NCBI GenBank assembly: GCA_030691385.1
Contig: JAUYEI010000128.1
Coordinates: forward strand, 1 to 64,000
Source: Azonexus sp.
GTDB taxonomy: Bacteria; Pseudomonadota; Gammaproteobacteria; Burkholderiales; Rhodocyclaceae
DNA length: 64,000 nt
Direction of reading: 5' to 3'
This document shows, piece after piece, positions 40,573 to 51,154 of the stretch (positions within the stretch are counted from its first letter, which is position 1; every line of letters begins with the position of its first letter). Below the pieces are notes generated by a model, which saw only the letters and a program-made list of their open reading frames with translations, had not been told where the DNA came from and did not search any database. Made by a program: the position numbers and the translations under genes.

Positions 40573-41321
40573 TCGGTTTCCGGACCCTGTTCGAAAAAGA
40601 GATCCTGCGCTTCTGGAAAGTCGGTTTTCAGACGGTGGCCGCGCCGGTGCTGACCGCCTTGCTCTATCTGCTGATTTTCGGCCATGTACTCGACGAACAT
40701 GTGCAGGTGCATGGTGTGCGTTACATCAGCTTTCTGGTGCCCGGTCTGGTCATGATGCAGGTGTTGCAGAACGCTTTCGCCAATTCATCATCGAGCCTGA
40801 TCCAGGCCAAGATCACTGGCTCGATTGTGTTTGTGTTGCTGCCGCCGATACCGTATGGCGCCTTCTTCGCGGCTTACGTGCTGGCGGCTGTGGCGCGCGG
40901 TTTGCTGGTTGGCGCTGGGGTCTTGCTGGCAACCGTGTGGTTTGCCGAACTGAAGGTCGTCGCGCCGTGGTGGACGCTGGTCTTTGCGCTGTTCGGTGGC
41001 GGCTTGTTTGCAGCGCTGGGCGTCATCGCCGGCATCTGGTCCGAGAAGTTCGACCAGTTGGCCGCCTTCCAGAATTTCCTGATCATGCCGCTGACCATGT
41101 TGTCGGGTGTTTTCTACTCGATTTACACACTCCCCACATTCTGGCAGGGGCTGTCGCATTACAATCCCGTCTTTTACATGATTGACGGCTTCCGTTATGG
41201 CTTTTTCGGCGTCTCCGATGTGGCGCCGGAAACCAGTCTGGCGGTCGTCGTTGCCTGCTTCGCCGCCGTGTCCATGCTGACGCTGCGCCTCCTGAAGCAG
41301 GGCTGGAAGCTGAGAGGCTGA
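40569..41321 (+). CDS. ABC-2 type transporter permease (YadH-like)
   Basis: This 250-residue protein starts at the ATG at 40569 (MIGFRTLFEKEILRFWKVGFQTVAAP). The track ORF begins upstream in error. It has six membrane helices of the ABC-2 permease family, with the characteristic LVPGLVMMQVLQNAFANSSSSLIQAKITG and FQNFLIMPLTMLSGVFYSIYTLPTFWQGLSHYNPVFYMIDGFRYG segments. It is the partner of the preceding ATPase. The exported molecule is unknown. Confidence 0.9.
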   Translation: MIGFRTLFEKEILRFWKVGFQTVAAPVLTALLYLLIFGHVLDEHVQVHGVRYISFLVPGLVMMQVLQNAFANSSSSLIQAKITGSIVFVLLPPIPYGAFFAAYVLAAVARGLLVGAGVLLATVWFAELKVVAPWWTLVFALFGGGLFAALGVIAGIWSEKFDQLAAFQNFLIMPLTMLSGVFYSIYTLPTFWQGLSHYNPVFYMIDGFRYGFFGVSDVAPETSLAVVVACFAAVSMLTLRLLKQGWKLRG

Positions 41322-41323
41322 AC

Positions 41324-42815
<1,492 letters not shown>

Positions 42816-42842
42816 CCGGGCCACGCCGCATCGTTGAGTTTC

Positions 42843-42874
42843 GCAACTTTCTGCACTCGGCTGCAGAAAGTTGC
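42843..42874. repeat. Perfect 13-bp hairpin upstream of the cold-shock gene
   Basis: GCAACTTTCTGCA-CTCGGC-TGCAGAAAGTTGC is a perfect stem with a 6-base loop between murA and the cold-shock gene. It is followed by A6, not T, so it is not a normal rho-independent terminator for murA. It may be a regulatory or mRNA-end structure. Confidence 0.75.
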
Positions 42875-43038
42875 AAAAAAGGCTTGGCGTATTCCAAATG
42901 CTGGCCCATACTCCGAGCCTCGGGATTTCCAGGCAGTGTTTTGTTCCTGCGCCGTACCACGGTTTGTCAGCTCTCCTCGGTCTTGGTTCTCGTGTTTTTG
43001 TGGCGCAAGCCCGTATTTTTATTTTAGGAAGCTATCAA

Positions 43039-43245
43039 ATGGCAAACGGTACCGTTAAGTGGTTCAACGACTCCAAGGGTTTTGGTTTCATCTCCCCGTC
43101 CGAAGGTGGTGAAGACCTCTTCGCTCACTTCTCTGCAATTCAAGGCAACGGTTTCAAGACCCTGGCCGAAAACCAGAAAGTGACGTTCGACGTCGTGAAC
43201 GGCCCGAAGGGCAAGCAGGCTGCAAACATCCGCCCGGCTGAATAA
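43039..43245 (+). CDS. Cold-shock domain protein (CspA family)
   Basis: This 68-residue protein starts at the ATG at 43039 after AGGAAGC; the track ORF extends upstream. It is a single OB-fold cold-shock domain with [32 protein letters not shown], carrying RNP1 (KGFGFI) and RNP2 (DLFAHF). It binds single-stranded RNA/DNA as an RNA chaperone. A leader of up to 223 bp from murA, containing a perfect hairpin, fits the long structured 5' UTRs known for csp genes. A strong terminator follows. Confidence 0.96.
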   Translation: MANGTVKWFNDSKGFGFISPSEGGEDLFAHFSAIQGNGFKTLAENQKVTFDVVNGPKGKQAANIRPAE

Positions 43246-43268
43246 GTCCGCGGAGTCGCCTGACTCAA

Positions 43269-43300
43269 AGAAAGCCCGGCTTGCCGGGCTTTCTGCTTTT
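43269..43300 (+). terminator. Intrinsic terminator after the cold-shock gene
   Basis: AGAAAGCCCGGC-TT-GCCGGGCTTTCT followed by GCTTTT is a perfect 12-bp stem with a T-rich tail, 24 bp beyond the stop codon. Confidence 0.92.
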
Positions 43301-43357
43301 GTGGCCGGCCGTTTTGCGGCTTTGCGGTAAAATCATTCTTTTGCCACGAGAAAAACC

Positions 43358-44002
43358 GTGACCGGCATCACCATTGCACTCTCCAAGGGCCGTATTTTCG
43401 AAGAAACCTTGCCGTTGCTCGCTGCAGCCGGCATCGTCCCGAGCGAAAATCCCGAAACATCCCGCAAACTGATCATCGAGACGAACAACCCGGATGTGCG
43501 CGTCGTCATCGTGCGTGCCTCCGATGTGCCGACCTATGTCCAGTACGGCGCCGCCGACCTCGGCGTGGCCGGCAAGGATGTATTGATCGAGCATGGCTGC
43601 GAAGGCCTTTATTCGCCGCTCGACCTGAAGATCGCCAAGTGCCGCATGATGGTTGCCGTGCCGGAAGGCTTCGACTACGCCAAGGCTGTACGCCAGGGTA
43701 ATCGCCTGAAAGTGGCGAGCAAATACACCAAGATCGCGCGCGAACATTTTGCTGCCAAGAGCGTTCATGTCGACCTCATCAAGCTTTACGGCTCGATGGA
43801 GCTGGCGCCGCTGGCCGGGCTGGCCGATGCCATCGTCGATCTGGTGTCGACCGGCGGGACGCTGAAAGCCAACAGGCTGGTTGCCGTCGAGCATGTCGTG
43901 GATATTTCGAGCCGGCTGGTGGTCAACCAGGCCTCGCTCAAGGTCAAGCGCGAAATCCTGCAACCGATCATCGACGCCTTTGCCCGGGCGGTGGAGAAAT
44001 AA
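43358..44002 (+). CDS. hisG: ATP phosphoribosyltransferase, short form, HisG
   Basis: This 214-residue protein contains [44 protein letters not shown] and the PRPP-binding [20 protein letters not shown]. It lacks the C-terminal regulatory domain, so it is the HisG-S type that needs HisZ for activity; hisZ is not in this window. It performs the first step of histidine synthesis. It starts with GTG at 43358 and is 5 bp before hisD. Confidence 0.95.
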   Translation: MTGITIALSKGRIFEETLPLLAAAGIVPSENPETSRKLIIETNNPDVRVVIVRASDVPTYVQYGAADLGVAGKDVLIEHGCEGLYSPLDLKIAKCRMMVAVPEGFDYAKAVRQGNRLKVASKYTKIAREHFAAKSVHVDLIKLYGSMELAPLAGLADAIVDLVSTGGTLKANRLVAVEHVVDISSRLVVNQASLKVKREILQPIIDAFARAVEK

Positions 44003-44007
44003 ACCTT

Positions 44008-45309
44008 ATGGTCGCGATCAAACGTCTTTCTACGGTCGACGCCGATTTCACGGCAAAAATGGATGCCCTGCTCGCTTTTGAGGCGGCGCAGGATGAAGGC
44101 ATCGAACGCACCGTCATCGGCATCCTGTCCGATGTGAAGGCGCGCGGCGATGCGGCCGTCGTCGAGTACAGCAACAAGTTCGACCGGCTGTCGGTCGGCG
44201 GCATGGCCGATCTGGAGTTGTCGAAGGCCGAGATGCAGAAGGCGCTCGACAGCCTGCCGGCGGAACAGCGCCAGGCCCTGGAAGCGGCGGCGCAGCGCAT
44301 TCGCGTTTATCACGAGAAGCAGCAACTGGAAGGCTGGTCCTACACCGAAGCCGACGGCACCATGCTCGGCCAGATGATTACGCCACTCGACCGCGTCGGC
44401 CTCTACGTGCCGGGCGGCAAGGCGGCTTATCCGTCGTCCGTGCTGATGAACGCGATTCCGGCCAAGGTCGCCGGCGTCAAGGATCTGGTCATGGTCGTCC
44501 CGACCCCGGGCGGCGAGCACAATCAGCTGGTGCTGGCGGCGGCCTGTCTGGCCGGCGTCGACCGCGTGTTCACCATCGGTGGCGCGCAGGCGGTTGGCGC
44601 GCTGGCTTACGGTACGGCAACCATTCCGCAGGTAGACAAGATCGTCGGCCCTGGAAACGCCTATGTTGCCTGCGCCAAGCGTCGGGTGTTCGGCATCGTC
44701 GGCATCGACATGATCGCCGGCCCGTCGGAAATCCTCGTTGTGGCAGATGGCTCCGGGAATCCGGACTGGGTGGCGATGGATCTTTTCTCGCAGGCCGAGC
44801 ACGATGAACTGGCGCAGTCGATCCTGATCTGTACCGATGCCGGCTATATCGAACAGGTGCAGGCGAGCATCGAAAAGTTGCTGCCGGCCATGCCGCGCCG
44901 TGAAGTGATTGAAACCTCGCTGACCAATCGTGGCGCTTTCATCCTGGTCCGCGACCTTGAAGAGGCGATCGCCATCGCCAATCGCGTGGCGCCGGAACAC
45001 CTCGAATTGGCGCTGGCCGATCCCGATCCGTGGGTCAGCAAGATTCATCATGCCGGCGCCATCTTCATCGGCCACTACACTTCGGAATCGCTGGGCGACT
45101 ACTGTGCCGGCCCGAACCACGTGTTGCCGACTTCCGGGAGTGCGCGTTTCTCGTCGCCGCTCGGCGTCTATGACTTCCAGAAGCGGACCAGCCTGATCAA
45201 GGTGTCGCAGGCCGGGGCGCAGACGCTGGGTCGCATCGCGTCGACGCTGGCACACGGCGAAGGTCTGCTGGCGCACGCCAGGTCGGCCGAATTCCGACTT
45301 CAAAATTGA
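44008..45309 (+). CDS. hisD: Histidinol dehydrogenase HisD
   Basis: This 433-residue enzyme has complete family motifs: [73 protein letters not shown] and [25 protein letters not shown]. It oxidises histidinol to histidine at a zinc site. The last codons and the TGA (LQN*) lie inside a copy of the dispersed 42-bp repeat, so the C-terminus may have been rewritten by the element. Confidence 0.96.
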   Translation: MVAIKRLSTVDADFTAKMDALLAFEAAQDEGIERTVIGILSDVKARGDAAVVEYSNKFDRLSVGGMADLELSKAEMQKALDSLPAEQRQALEAAAQRIRVYHEKQQLEGWSYTEADGTMLGQMITPLDRVGLYVPGGKAAYPSSVLMNAIPAKVAGVKDLVMVVPTPGGEHNQLVLAAACLAGVDRVFTIGGAQAVGALAYGTATIPQVDKIVGPGNAYVACAKRRVFGIVGIDMIAGPSEILVVADGSGNPDWVAMDLFSQAEHDELAQSILICTDAGYIEQVQASIEKLLPAMPRREVIETSLTNRGAFILVRDLEEAIAIANRVAPEHLELALADPDPWVSKIHHAGAIFIGHYTSESLGDYCAGPNHVLPTSGSARFSSPLGVYDFQKRTSLIKVSQAGAQTLGRIASTLAHGEGLLAHARSAEFRLQN

Positions 45310-45337
45310 GCGAAATTTCCGGTTCACCGTGGAAGTC
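45296..45337 (-). repeat. Dispersed 42-bp repeat spanning hisD stop and chromate-transporter start
   Basis: The minus strand reads GACTTCCACGGTGAACCGGAAATTTCGC then TCAATTTTGAAGTC. The hisD TGA (45307-45309) and the GTG (45329) that opens the next gene are both within the element. Confidence 0.88.
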
Positions 45338-45886
45338 CCTGAATCGCCAAGCCGCCCGGACCTCCGGGCGCTTTTTTTCTGCTTTTCTTCCGTCGGACTG
45401 TCCGGCTTCGGTGGCGTCCTGCCCTTTGCCCGCCGCATGCTGGTCGAGGAGCGGCGCTGGATGACGGCCGAGGAGTTCAACGCCCAGCTTGGCCTCTGCC
45501 AGTTCCTGCCCGGGCCGAATGTGGTCAATCTGGCCGTCGTCGTCGGCAAGCGCTATGGCGGGCTGGCGGGGGCCATTGTCGCGCCGGTCGGCCTGCTTGC
45601 CGGGCCGTTGGCCATCGTGCTGCTGCTGGCGCTGCTCTACGACCGCTACGGCAGCCTGCCGCTGGCGCAGTCGATGCTGCGCGGCATCGCTGCCGTCGGT
45701 TGCGGCCTGCTTTTCGCCATGGCCTGGCGCATGGGGGCGGCGATCAAGGACAAGCCGTTTTTCCTGCCCTTCACGGTGCTGACCGTCGCGGCCATCGCCG
45801 GCCTGCGCTGGCCGATGCCCGTCGTGATGGTCGCCGGGCTGTTTCTGTCCGGTGGCGTCGCCTACTGGAAGCTGGGGCGAAAATGA
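45329..45886 (+). CDS. Chromate transporter, N-terminal half-size subunit
   Basis: This 185-residue CHR-family protein has the SSVGLSGFGGVLPFARRMLVEERRWMTAEEFNAQLGLCQFLPGPNVVNLAVVVGKRYGG region of the ChrA half-domain and about five membrane helices. It forms a short-chain pair with the next gene (4-bp overlap). Such pairs function together in chromate or related anion export. The GTG start at 45329 lies inside a dispersed repeat, and no clear Shine-Dalgarno sequence other than repeat sequence precedes it. Confidence 0.87.
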   Translation: MEVPESPSRPDLRALFFCFSSVGLSGFGGVLPFARRMLVEERRWMTAEEFNAQLGLCQFLPGPNVVNLAVVVGKRYGGLAGAIVAPVGLLAGPLAIVLLLALLYDRYGSLPLAQSMLRGIAAVGCGLLFAMAWRMGAAIKDKPFFLPFTVLTVAAIAGLRWPMPVVMVAGLFLSGGVAYWKLGRK

Positions 45887-46401
45887 TCGTCGTCGACCTC
45901 TTCCTCGAATTCGCGCTGCTTTCCTTCGTTGCTTTCGGTGGCGCGACGGCGCTGCTGCCGGAAATGCATCGCGTCGTCGTCGAAAACCATCATTGGCTGG
46001 ACGATACGACCTTCACGCATCTCTACGCCATTGCCCAGGCGGCGCCCGGGCCAAATGTGCTGGTGGTGACGCTGATCGGCTGGAAAATCGCCGGGTTGGC
46101 CGGCGCCCTGGCGGCGACGCTGGCTATGTGTCTGCCGATGAGCGTGCTGATTTATTTACTCATCGACCGCTGGGAGAGCTTTTCCGGCAAGCGCTGGCAG
46201 AAGGCGGTGAGCCTTGGCGTGGCGCCGCTGGCCGTCGGGCTGATTTTCTCCGGGGCGACGCTCATTGCGCAGGCGGCGCAATTCGGCTGGGCGGCGTGGC
46301 TGCTGGTGGCGGCGACCGTGGCGGCCACCCTGCGGACAAAACTGCATCCGCTGTGGTTTATCGGCGTTGGCGCCGGGCTCGGTTTGCTCGGCCTGGTCTA
46401 G
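45883..46401 (+). CDS. Chromate transporter, second half-size subunit
   Basis: This 172-residue CHR-family half protein has FVAFGGATALLPEMHRVVVENHHWLDDTTFTHLYAIAQAAPGPNVLVVTLIGWKIAG, aligned with the same region of its partner, and about five membrane helices. It starts at the ATG overlapping the partner stop. The 3' end overlaps the convergent CZB gene by 4 bp. The pair lies within what would otherwise be the his operon. Confidence 0.88.
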   Translation: MIVVDLFLEFALLSFVAFGGATALLPEMHRVVVENHHWLDDTTFTHLYAIAQAAPGPNVLVVTLIGWKIAGLAGALAATLAMCLPMSVLIYLLIDRWESFSGKRWQKAVSLGVAPLAVGLIFSGATLIAQAAQFGWAAWLLVAATVAATLRTKLHPLWFIGVGAGLGLLGLV

Positions 46402-46754
46402 CTGCGTTTATCGCGCTGCAGGGCGCGCAGTTCGTCAAAGAGGTTGGCCAGGCGGTGCGATGTGTCGGATAGCTCGGGCAGCATGAGGTCGGCAGCGTCG
46501 GCCATGCCGTTGCCGCTCAATTCCTGGATCTCGCTGGCCAGGGCGTGGAAGCGCGTGTGCGCCTTGATCAGCGCCTGGAATTGCGGCAGCGCCCGTGAGG
46601 CGTCGTCGGCGGCGGCAATCGCGTAGCCGAACATGCAGCCCTGATGGTCGGACAGCGGCATGTCGGCGTAGCTGCCGCGGGCGAAGGCGTTCATGAACTG
46701 CCGGCGCCAGCCGTTGTGCAGGCGGATGGCTTCGTCGAAATCGATACCTTGCAT
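46398..46754 (-). CDS. Stand-alone CZB (chemoreceptor zinc-binding) domain protein
   Basis: This 118-residue protein consists only of a CZB domain. The 3-His/1-Cys zinc ligands are visible as His13 (RLHNGW), Cys40 (HQGCMFG), His66 and His70 (KAHTRFH). CZB domains sense zinc or hypochlorite in chemoreceptors and diguanylate cyclases; free-standing versions probably regulate partners in trans. It lies 13 bp downstream of the inverted hisC on the same strand. Its function here is unknown. Confidence 0.82.
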   Translation of the reverse strand: MQGIDFDEAIRLHNGWRRQFMNAFARGSYADMPLSDHQGCMFGYAIAAADDASRALPQFQALIKAHTRFHALASEIQELSGNGMADAADLMLPELSDTSHRLANLFDELRALQRDKRS

Positions 46755-46767
46755 CGGGTGCCCCTTC

Positions 46768-47859
46768 CTAAGCCAGAATGCCTTGCAGGGTTTGCGTCAG
46801 CGCCTGGCATTCGGCGTCGGTGCCGACGGTGATGCGCAGGAACTGGTCGATGCGCGGCAGCTTGAAGTGGCGGACGATGATGCTCTTGTCGCGCAGCGCC
46901 TTGGCCAGTTCGGCCGCGTCGCGCTGCGGGTGGCGGGCGAAGATGAAATTGGCGGCGGAGGGCAGCACTTCGAAACCGAGGCCGCGCAGATCGGTGCTCA
47001 GCGTCTCGCGCGTGGCGATGACGGCACGGCAGCATTGCTCGAAATACGCCTCGTCTTCCATGGCAGCGACGGCGCCGGCGATGGCGAGGCGGTCCAGCGG
47101 ATAGGAGTTGAAGCTGTTCTTGACGCGTTCGAGCGCTTCGATCAGCGCCGGATGGCCGACGGCGAAGCCGACGCGCAGGCCGGCCAGCGAACGCGATTTG
47201 GACAGCGTGTGGACGACGAGCAGGTTGTCGTAGCGGTCGACAAGCGGGATCGCCGTGTCGCCACCGAAATCGACGTAGGCTTCATCGACCACGACGACGA
47301 CATCCGGATTGGCCTTGAGGATCTGCTCGATGGCGGCGAGCCCCAACAGGCGACCGGTTGGCGCGTTCGGGTTGGGGAAGATGATGCCGCCGATTTCATT
47401 TTTGGCGCTTTTTTCCGGTTGACCGTGGAAGTCGTCCGGATTGATCGAAAAGTCCTCAGCCAGCGGCACCGTGCGGAAATCGATGCCGTAGAGGCCGCAA
47501 TACACCGGGTAGAAGCTGTAGGTGATGTCCGGGAACAAGATCGGCGCCTCGTGCTTGAGCAGCGCCAAGAAGACGTGACCGAGCACCTCGTCCGAACCGT
47601 TACCGACGAAGACCTGCTGCGGCGTCACGGCATGCCGTCCGGCCACCGCTGCCTTGAGCAGATCGGCGTTCGGGTCCGGGTAGAGGCGCAGGCGCGCCGC
47701 GTCGTCGCCGAGCTCGGCCTGGATCGCCGCCAGCACCCTGGGCGAGGGCGGAAACGGGTTCTCGTTGGTGTTGAGCTTGATCAGCTTGGCAATCTTGGGC
47801 TGCTCGCCCGGGACGTAGGGGGTGAGGTCGCGGACGACCTGGCTCCAGAAGCGACTCAT
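46768..47859 (-). CDS. hisC: Histidinol-phosphate aminotransferase HisC
   Basis: This 363-residue protein starts at the ATG at 47859 ([21 protein letters not shown]); the track extends 57 codons upstream. It is a PLP fold-I aminotransferase: [49 protein letters not shown] and the Schiff-base lysine in [15 protein letters not shown]. The segment [15 protein letters not shown] just before [11 protein letters not shown] is written by a 42-bp dispersed repeat in sense orientation. The gene is on the opposite strand to the rest of the his cluster, an unusual local inversion. Confidence 0.95.
   Translation of the reverse strand: MSRFWSQVVRDLTPYVPGEQPKIAKLIKLNTNENPFPPSPRVLAAIQAELGDDAARLRLYPDPNADLLKAAVAGRHAVTPQQVFVGNGSDEVLGHVFLALLKHEAPILFPDITYSFYPVYCGLYGIDFRTVPLAEDFSINPDDFHGQPEKSAKNEIGGIIFPNPNAPTGRLLGLAAIEQILKANPDVVVVVDEAYVDFGGDTAIPLVDRYDNLLVVHTLSKSRSLAGLRVGFAVGHPALIEALERVKNSFNSYPLDRLAIAGAVAAMEDEAYFEQCCRAVIATRETLSTDLRGLGFEVLPSAANFIFARHPQRDAAELAKALRDKSIIVRHFKLPRIDQFLRITVGTDAECQALTQTLQGILA
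47391..47432 (-). repeat. Dispersed 42-bp repeat inside hisC
   Basis: The minus strand reads ACTTCCACGGTCAACCGGAA then AAAAGCGCCAAAAATGAAATCG, nearly consensus, in the sense orientation of hisC and in frame ([13 protein letters not shown]). Confidence 0.9.
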
Positions 47860-47938
47860 GGGGTTTTCACGGAAGGCGTAAAAGTAGGCCGAAATGGTAT
47901 CATGGCCCTCCGATAAAAGCCTTTTGCAGCCTTCAACC

Positions 47939-48526
47939 ATGCGGCAAGCCGAAATAACTCGCAATACGCTGGAGACGCAGATCACCGTGCGTCTCAACCT
48001 CGATGGCACCGGCCAGGGCAAATTTGCCACCGGCGTCCCCTTTCTTGATCACATGCTCGACCAGATCGCCCGTCATGGCCTGATCGACCTCGATATCGAG
48101 GCTGTCGGCGACCTGCATATCGACGCCCACCACACGGTCGAAGACATCGGCATCACCTTCGGTCAGGCGCTGGCCAAGGCGTGGGGCGACAAGAAGGGGC
48201 TGACCCGTTACGGCCACAGCTACGTGCCGCTCGACGAGGCCCTGTCGCGCGTTGTTATCGACTTGTCCGGGCGTCCGGGGCTGGAACTCAATGTCGAATT
48301 CTCGCGTGCCGTCATCGGATCTTTCGATGTCGACCTCGTCAGCGAATTCTTCCACGGCCTGGTCAACCACGCCGGCGTCACGCTGCACATCGACAACCTG
48401 CGTGGCCAGAATGCCCACCATCAGGCCGAAACCGTCTTCAAGGCCTTCGGTCGCGCCCTGCGCATGGCGGTGACGCCCGACCCGCGCATGGCCGGTACCA
48501 TGCCGTCGACCAAGGGTTCGCTGTGA
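47939..48526 (+). CDS. hisB: Imidazoleglycerol-phosphate dehydratase HisB
   Basis: This 195-residue protein starts at the ATG at 47939 ([26 protein letters not shown]). It is the monofunctional dehydratase with metal-binding [38 protein letters not shown] and [27 protein letters not shown]. It catalyses the sixth step of histidine synthesis. There is no fused phosphatase domain. It starts a new plus-strand run, 79 bp from the divergent hisC. Confidence 0.96.
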   Translation: MRQAEITRNTLETQITVRLNLDGTGQGKFATGVPFLDHMLDQIARHGLIDLDIEAVGDLHIDAHHTVEDIGITFGQALAKAWGDKKGLTRYGHSYVPLDEALSRVVIDLSGRPGLELNVEFSRAVIGSFDVDLVSEFFHGLVNHAGVTLHIDNLRGQNAHHQAETVFKAFGRALRMAVTPDPRMAGTMPSTKGSL

Positions 48527-49179
48527 GCGCTGGCAGCAAGGTCAACGGCGCCATCGCCGTCATCGACTACGGCATGGGCAACCTGCGTTCCGTGTCGAAG
48601 GCGCTGGAGCATGTGGCCGGCGGCAAGGCGGTCGTCGTGACCGCCGATCCGGCAGTCGTGGCGGCGGCCGAGCGCGTCGTATTCCCCGGTCAGGGCGCCA
48701 TGCCCGACTGCATGAACGAGCTCGATGCGCGCGGCCTGCGTGCCGCCGTGCTGGCGGCCGCCAGGGACAAACCTTTCCTCGGCATCTGTGTCGGTGAGCA
48801 GATGCTCTTCGAACACAGCGATGAAGGCGACGTCCCGGCGCTCGGTGTTTTTCCCGGCAACGTCAAACGTTTCCCGGATGAAAAAATGCATCTGCCGACC
48901 GGCGAACGCCTCAAAGTGCCGCACATGGGCTGGAACGAGGTGTGCCAGAAACCGCACGCGCTGTGGAATGGCATCGCCGACGGCTCGCGCTTCTATTTTG
49001 TGCACAGCTACTTTGTCGAACCGGCCGATTCGGCACTGGTGACGGGGAGTTGCGAATATGGCGTCCCCTTTACCTGTGCGGTGGGGCGGGATAATATCTT
49101 CGCGGTTCAGTTCCACCCCGAGAAAAGTGCTCGTGACGGCCTGCAACTCCTGAAAAACTTCGTCGAGTGGCACCCCTGA
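48523..49179 (+). CDS. hisH: Imidazole glycerol phosphate synthase glutamine amidotransferase HisH
   Basis: This 218-residue class I glutaminase uses the GTG at 48523 overlapping the hisB stop; the track ORF starts far upstream. Key motifs are [17 protein letters not shown], the nucleophile in [19 protein letters not shown] and the His-Glu pair in [18 protein letters not shown]. It supplies ammonia to HisF. The nucleophile elbow is CVGEQ rather than the commoner CLGMQ, but the catalytic Cys is intact. Confidence 0.94.
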   Translation: MSAGSKVNGAIAVIDYGMGNLRSVSKALEHVAGGKAVVVTADPAVVAAAERVVFPGQGAMPDCMNELDARGLRAAVLAAARDKPFLGICVGEQMLFEHSDEGDVPALGVFPGNVKRFPDEKMHLPTGERLKVPHMGWNEVCQKPHALWNGIADGSRFYFVHSYFVEPADSALVTGSCEYGVPFTCAVGRDNIFAVQFHPEKSARDGLQLLKNFVEWHP

Positions 49180-49213
49180 TTCGCATCTGTCGAATTTAAT
49201 CTCCTAGAATCCC

Positions 49214-49966
49214 ATGCTGATTATTCCCGCGATTGATCTCAAGGACGGCCAATGCGTCCGTCTCAAGCAGGGCCTGATGGAACAGGTCACTGTCTTTTCC
49301 GATAGCCCGGCCGAGCAGGCGCGGCACTGGCTCGAGCAAGGCGCCCGTCGCCTGCATCTGGTCGACCTCAATGGCGCCTTTGCCGGCAAGCCGAAGAATG
49401 CGGCGGCGATCAGGGCCATCCTGGCCGAAGTCGGCGACGAGATTCCCGTCCAGCTCGGCGGTGGCATTCGCGATCTCGATACCATCGAAGCCTGCATCGA
49501 CGGCGGCCTGACCTACGTCATCATCGGCACGGCGGCCGTCAAGAACCCCGGCTTCCTGCACGACGCCTGCGTCGCCTTCCCCGGCCACATCATCGTCGGC
49601 CTCGATGCCAGGGACGGCAAGGTCGCCACCGACGGCTGGTCCAAGCTGACCGGCCACGATGTCGTCGATCTGGCCAGGAAATACGAAGACTACGGCGTCG
49701 AGTCGATCATCTACACCGACATCGGCCGCGACGGCATGCTCTCCGGCCTCAACATCGAGGCCACCGTCCGTCTGGCCCAGGCGCTGACCATTCCGGTCAT
49801 CGCTTCCGGCGGACTGACCGGCTTTGACGACATTCGTGCCCTGTGCGCCGTCGAAGGCGAAGGCGTCGTCGGCACCATCGCCGGTCGCGCCGTTTACGAT
49901 GGTTCGCTCGACTTCAAGGCGGCGCAGGACATGGCCGACGATCTGATGGCAAAAGCGCGCGCCTGA
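49214..49966 (+). CDS. hisA: Phosphoribosylformimino-5-aminoimidazole carboxamide ribotide isomerase HisA
   Basis: This 250-residue beta-alpha barrel contains [20 protein letters not shown] (catalytic Asp), [32 protein letters not shown] and [15 protein letters not shown]. It performs an Amadori rearrangement in the histidine pathway. The stop overlaps the hisF start (TGATG). Confidence 0.96.
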   Translation: MLIIPAIDLKDGQCVRLKQGLMEQVTVFSDSPAEQARHWLEQGARRLHLVDLNGAFAGKPKNAAAIRAILAEVGDEIPVQLGGGIRDLDTIEACIDGGLTYVIIGTAAVKNPGFLHDACVAFPGHIIVGLDARDGKVATDGWSKLTGHDVVDLARKYEDYGVESIIYTDIGRDGMLSGLNIEATVRLAQALTIPVIASGGLTGFDDIRALCAVEGEGVVGTIAGRAVYDGSLDFKAAQDMADDLMAKARA

Positions 49967-50724
49967 TGCTCGCCAAACGCATCATCCCTTGCCTTGACGT
50001 CACGGCTGGCCGCGTCGTCAAGGGCACCAATTTCGTCGGCCTGCGCGATGCCGGCGATCCGATCGAAATCGCCCGCCGCTACAACGAGCAGGGCGCCGAC
50101 GAGGTGACTTTCCTCGATATCACGGCCTCGAGCGACCAGCGCGACATCATCCTGCACATCGTCGAAGCCTGCGCCGAGCAGGTCTTCATTCCGCTGACCG
50201 TCGGTGGTGGCGTGCGCAAGGTGGAGGACGTCCGTCGTCTGCTCAATGCCGGTGCCGACAAGGTGTCGATGAACACGGCGGCGGTGCAGAATCCCGATCT
50301 CGTTTTCGACGCCTCGAGCAAGGTCGGCTCGCAGTGCATCGTCGTCGCCATCGACGCCAAGCAGGTGGCACCGGGCCAGTGGCACGTCTTTACGCATGGC
50401 GGCCGTAACGACACCGGCCTCGATACGATTGAATGGGCCAAAAAAGTGGCGGCGCTGGGGGCTGGCGAAATCCTGCTGACCAGCATGGATCGCGATGGCA
50501 CCAAGAACGGTTTCGACCTGGCGCTGACCCGTGCCGTCTCCGATGCGGTGAGTATTCCGGTCATCGCCTCGGGCGGCGTCGGCAACCTGCAGCATCTGGC
50601 CGATGGCGTCAGCGAAGGCCGCGCCGATGCGGTGCTGGCCGCCTCGATCTTCCATTTTGGCGAATACACCGTGCGTCAGGCCAAGGAATACATGGCGGCA
50701 CGTGGCATCGAAGTGCGACTCTGA
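49966..50724 (+). CDS. hisF: Imidazole glycerol phosphate synthase cyclase HisF
   Basis: This 252-residue protein starts at the ATG at 49966 ([23 protein letters not shown]). It is a beta-alpha barrel with catalytic Asp residues in IIPCLDV and [18 protein letters not shown], and phosphate loops [14 protein letters not shown] and [14 protein letters not shown]. It joins HisH to make IGP and AICAR. The last two codons and the TGA fall within a dispersed 42-bp repeat. Confidence 0.96.
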   Translation: MLAKRIIPCLDVTAGRVVKGTNFVGLRDAGDPIEIARRYNEQGADEVTFLDITASSDQRDIILHIVEACAEQVFIPLTVGGGVRKVEDVRRLLNAGADKVSMNTAAVQNPDLVFDASSKVGSQCIVVAIDAKQVAPGQWHVFTHGGRNDTGLDTIEWAKKVAALGAGEILLTSMDRDGTKNGFDLALTRAVSDAVSIPVIASGGVGNLQHLADGVSEGRADAVLAASIFHFGEYTVRQAKEYMAARGIEVRL

Positions 50725-50759
50725 CGGTCGACCGGAAAAAACGCCCAAAATCGAAATGG
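50718..50759 (+). repeat. Dispersed 42-bp repeat spanning hisF stop and hisI start
   Basis: ACTCTGACGGTCGACCGGAA then AAAACGCCCAAAATCGAAATGG contains the hisF TGA (50722-50724) and the hisI ATG (50756-50758). The 31 bp between the two genes is entirely repeat sequence. Confidence 0.9.
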
Positions 50760-51154
50760 CTGATCTCGACAATTCCCTGGACTGGCTCGCCGCGTTGAAG
50801 TGGGACGCCGACGGCATGATCCCGGCCATCGCCCAGGATCAGAACAGCCGCGTCGTCATGTTCGCGTACATGAATCGCGAGTCGCTGCAGGAAACGGTTC
50901 TCTGCGGCAACGCGGTATACTGGTCGCGCTCGAGAAAGCGTCTGTGGCGCAAGGGCGAGGAGTCGGGGCATTTCCAGAGGATCCGCTCCATTCGCACCGA
51001 TTGCGACGGCGACGTGCTGCTCTTGAGCATTGAACAAGTGGGCGGGATTGCCTGTCATACTGGCCGTGAAAGCTGTTTTTTCAATGAATTGAACGGGGAC
51101 CGCTGGGTTCCCGCTGATCCGGTTCTGAAAGACCCGAAGGAAATCTACAAATGA
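50756..51154 (+). CDS. hisI: Phosphoribosyl-AMP cyclohydrolase HisI
   Basis: This 132-residue protein uses the ATG at 50756 ([21 protein letters not shown]). Motifs are [28 protein letters not shown], the Mg/Zn site DCDGDVLLL and [10 protein letters not shown]. It opens the ring of phosphoribosyl-AMP. There is no fused HisE domain; HisE is encoded by the next gene with a 4-bp overlap. The upstream repeat supplies the start codon and the spacer in place of a recognisable Shine-Dalgarno sequence. Confidence 0.95.
   Translation: MADLDNSLDWLAALKWDADGMIPAIAQDQNSRVVMFAYMNRESLQETVLCGNAVYWSRSRKRLWRKGEESGHFQRIRSIRTDCDGDVLLLSIEQVGGIACHTGRESCFFNELNGDRWVPADPVLKDPKEIYK

Noticed and set aside
44029-44067. 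CTACGGTCGACGCCGATTTC...GGCAAAAATGG in the hisD 5' end as a repeat copy
   Set aside because: It encodes the normal HisD N-terminus (RLSTVDADF), and the central part does not match, so protein conservation explains it better.
43786-45549. 587-codon minus-strand ORF opposite hisG/hisD
   Set aside because: It is a shadow of two complete his genes. Its STVNRKF segment only reflects the dispersed repeat read on the other strand.
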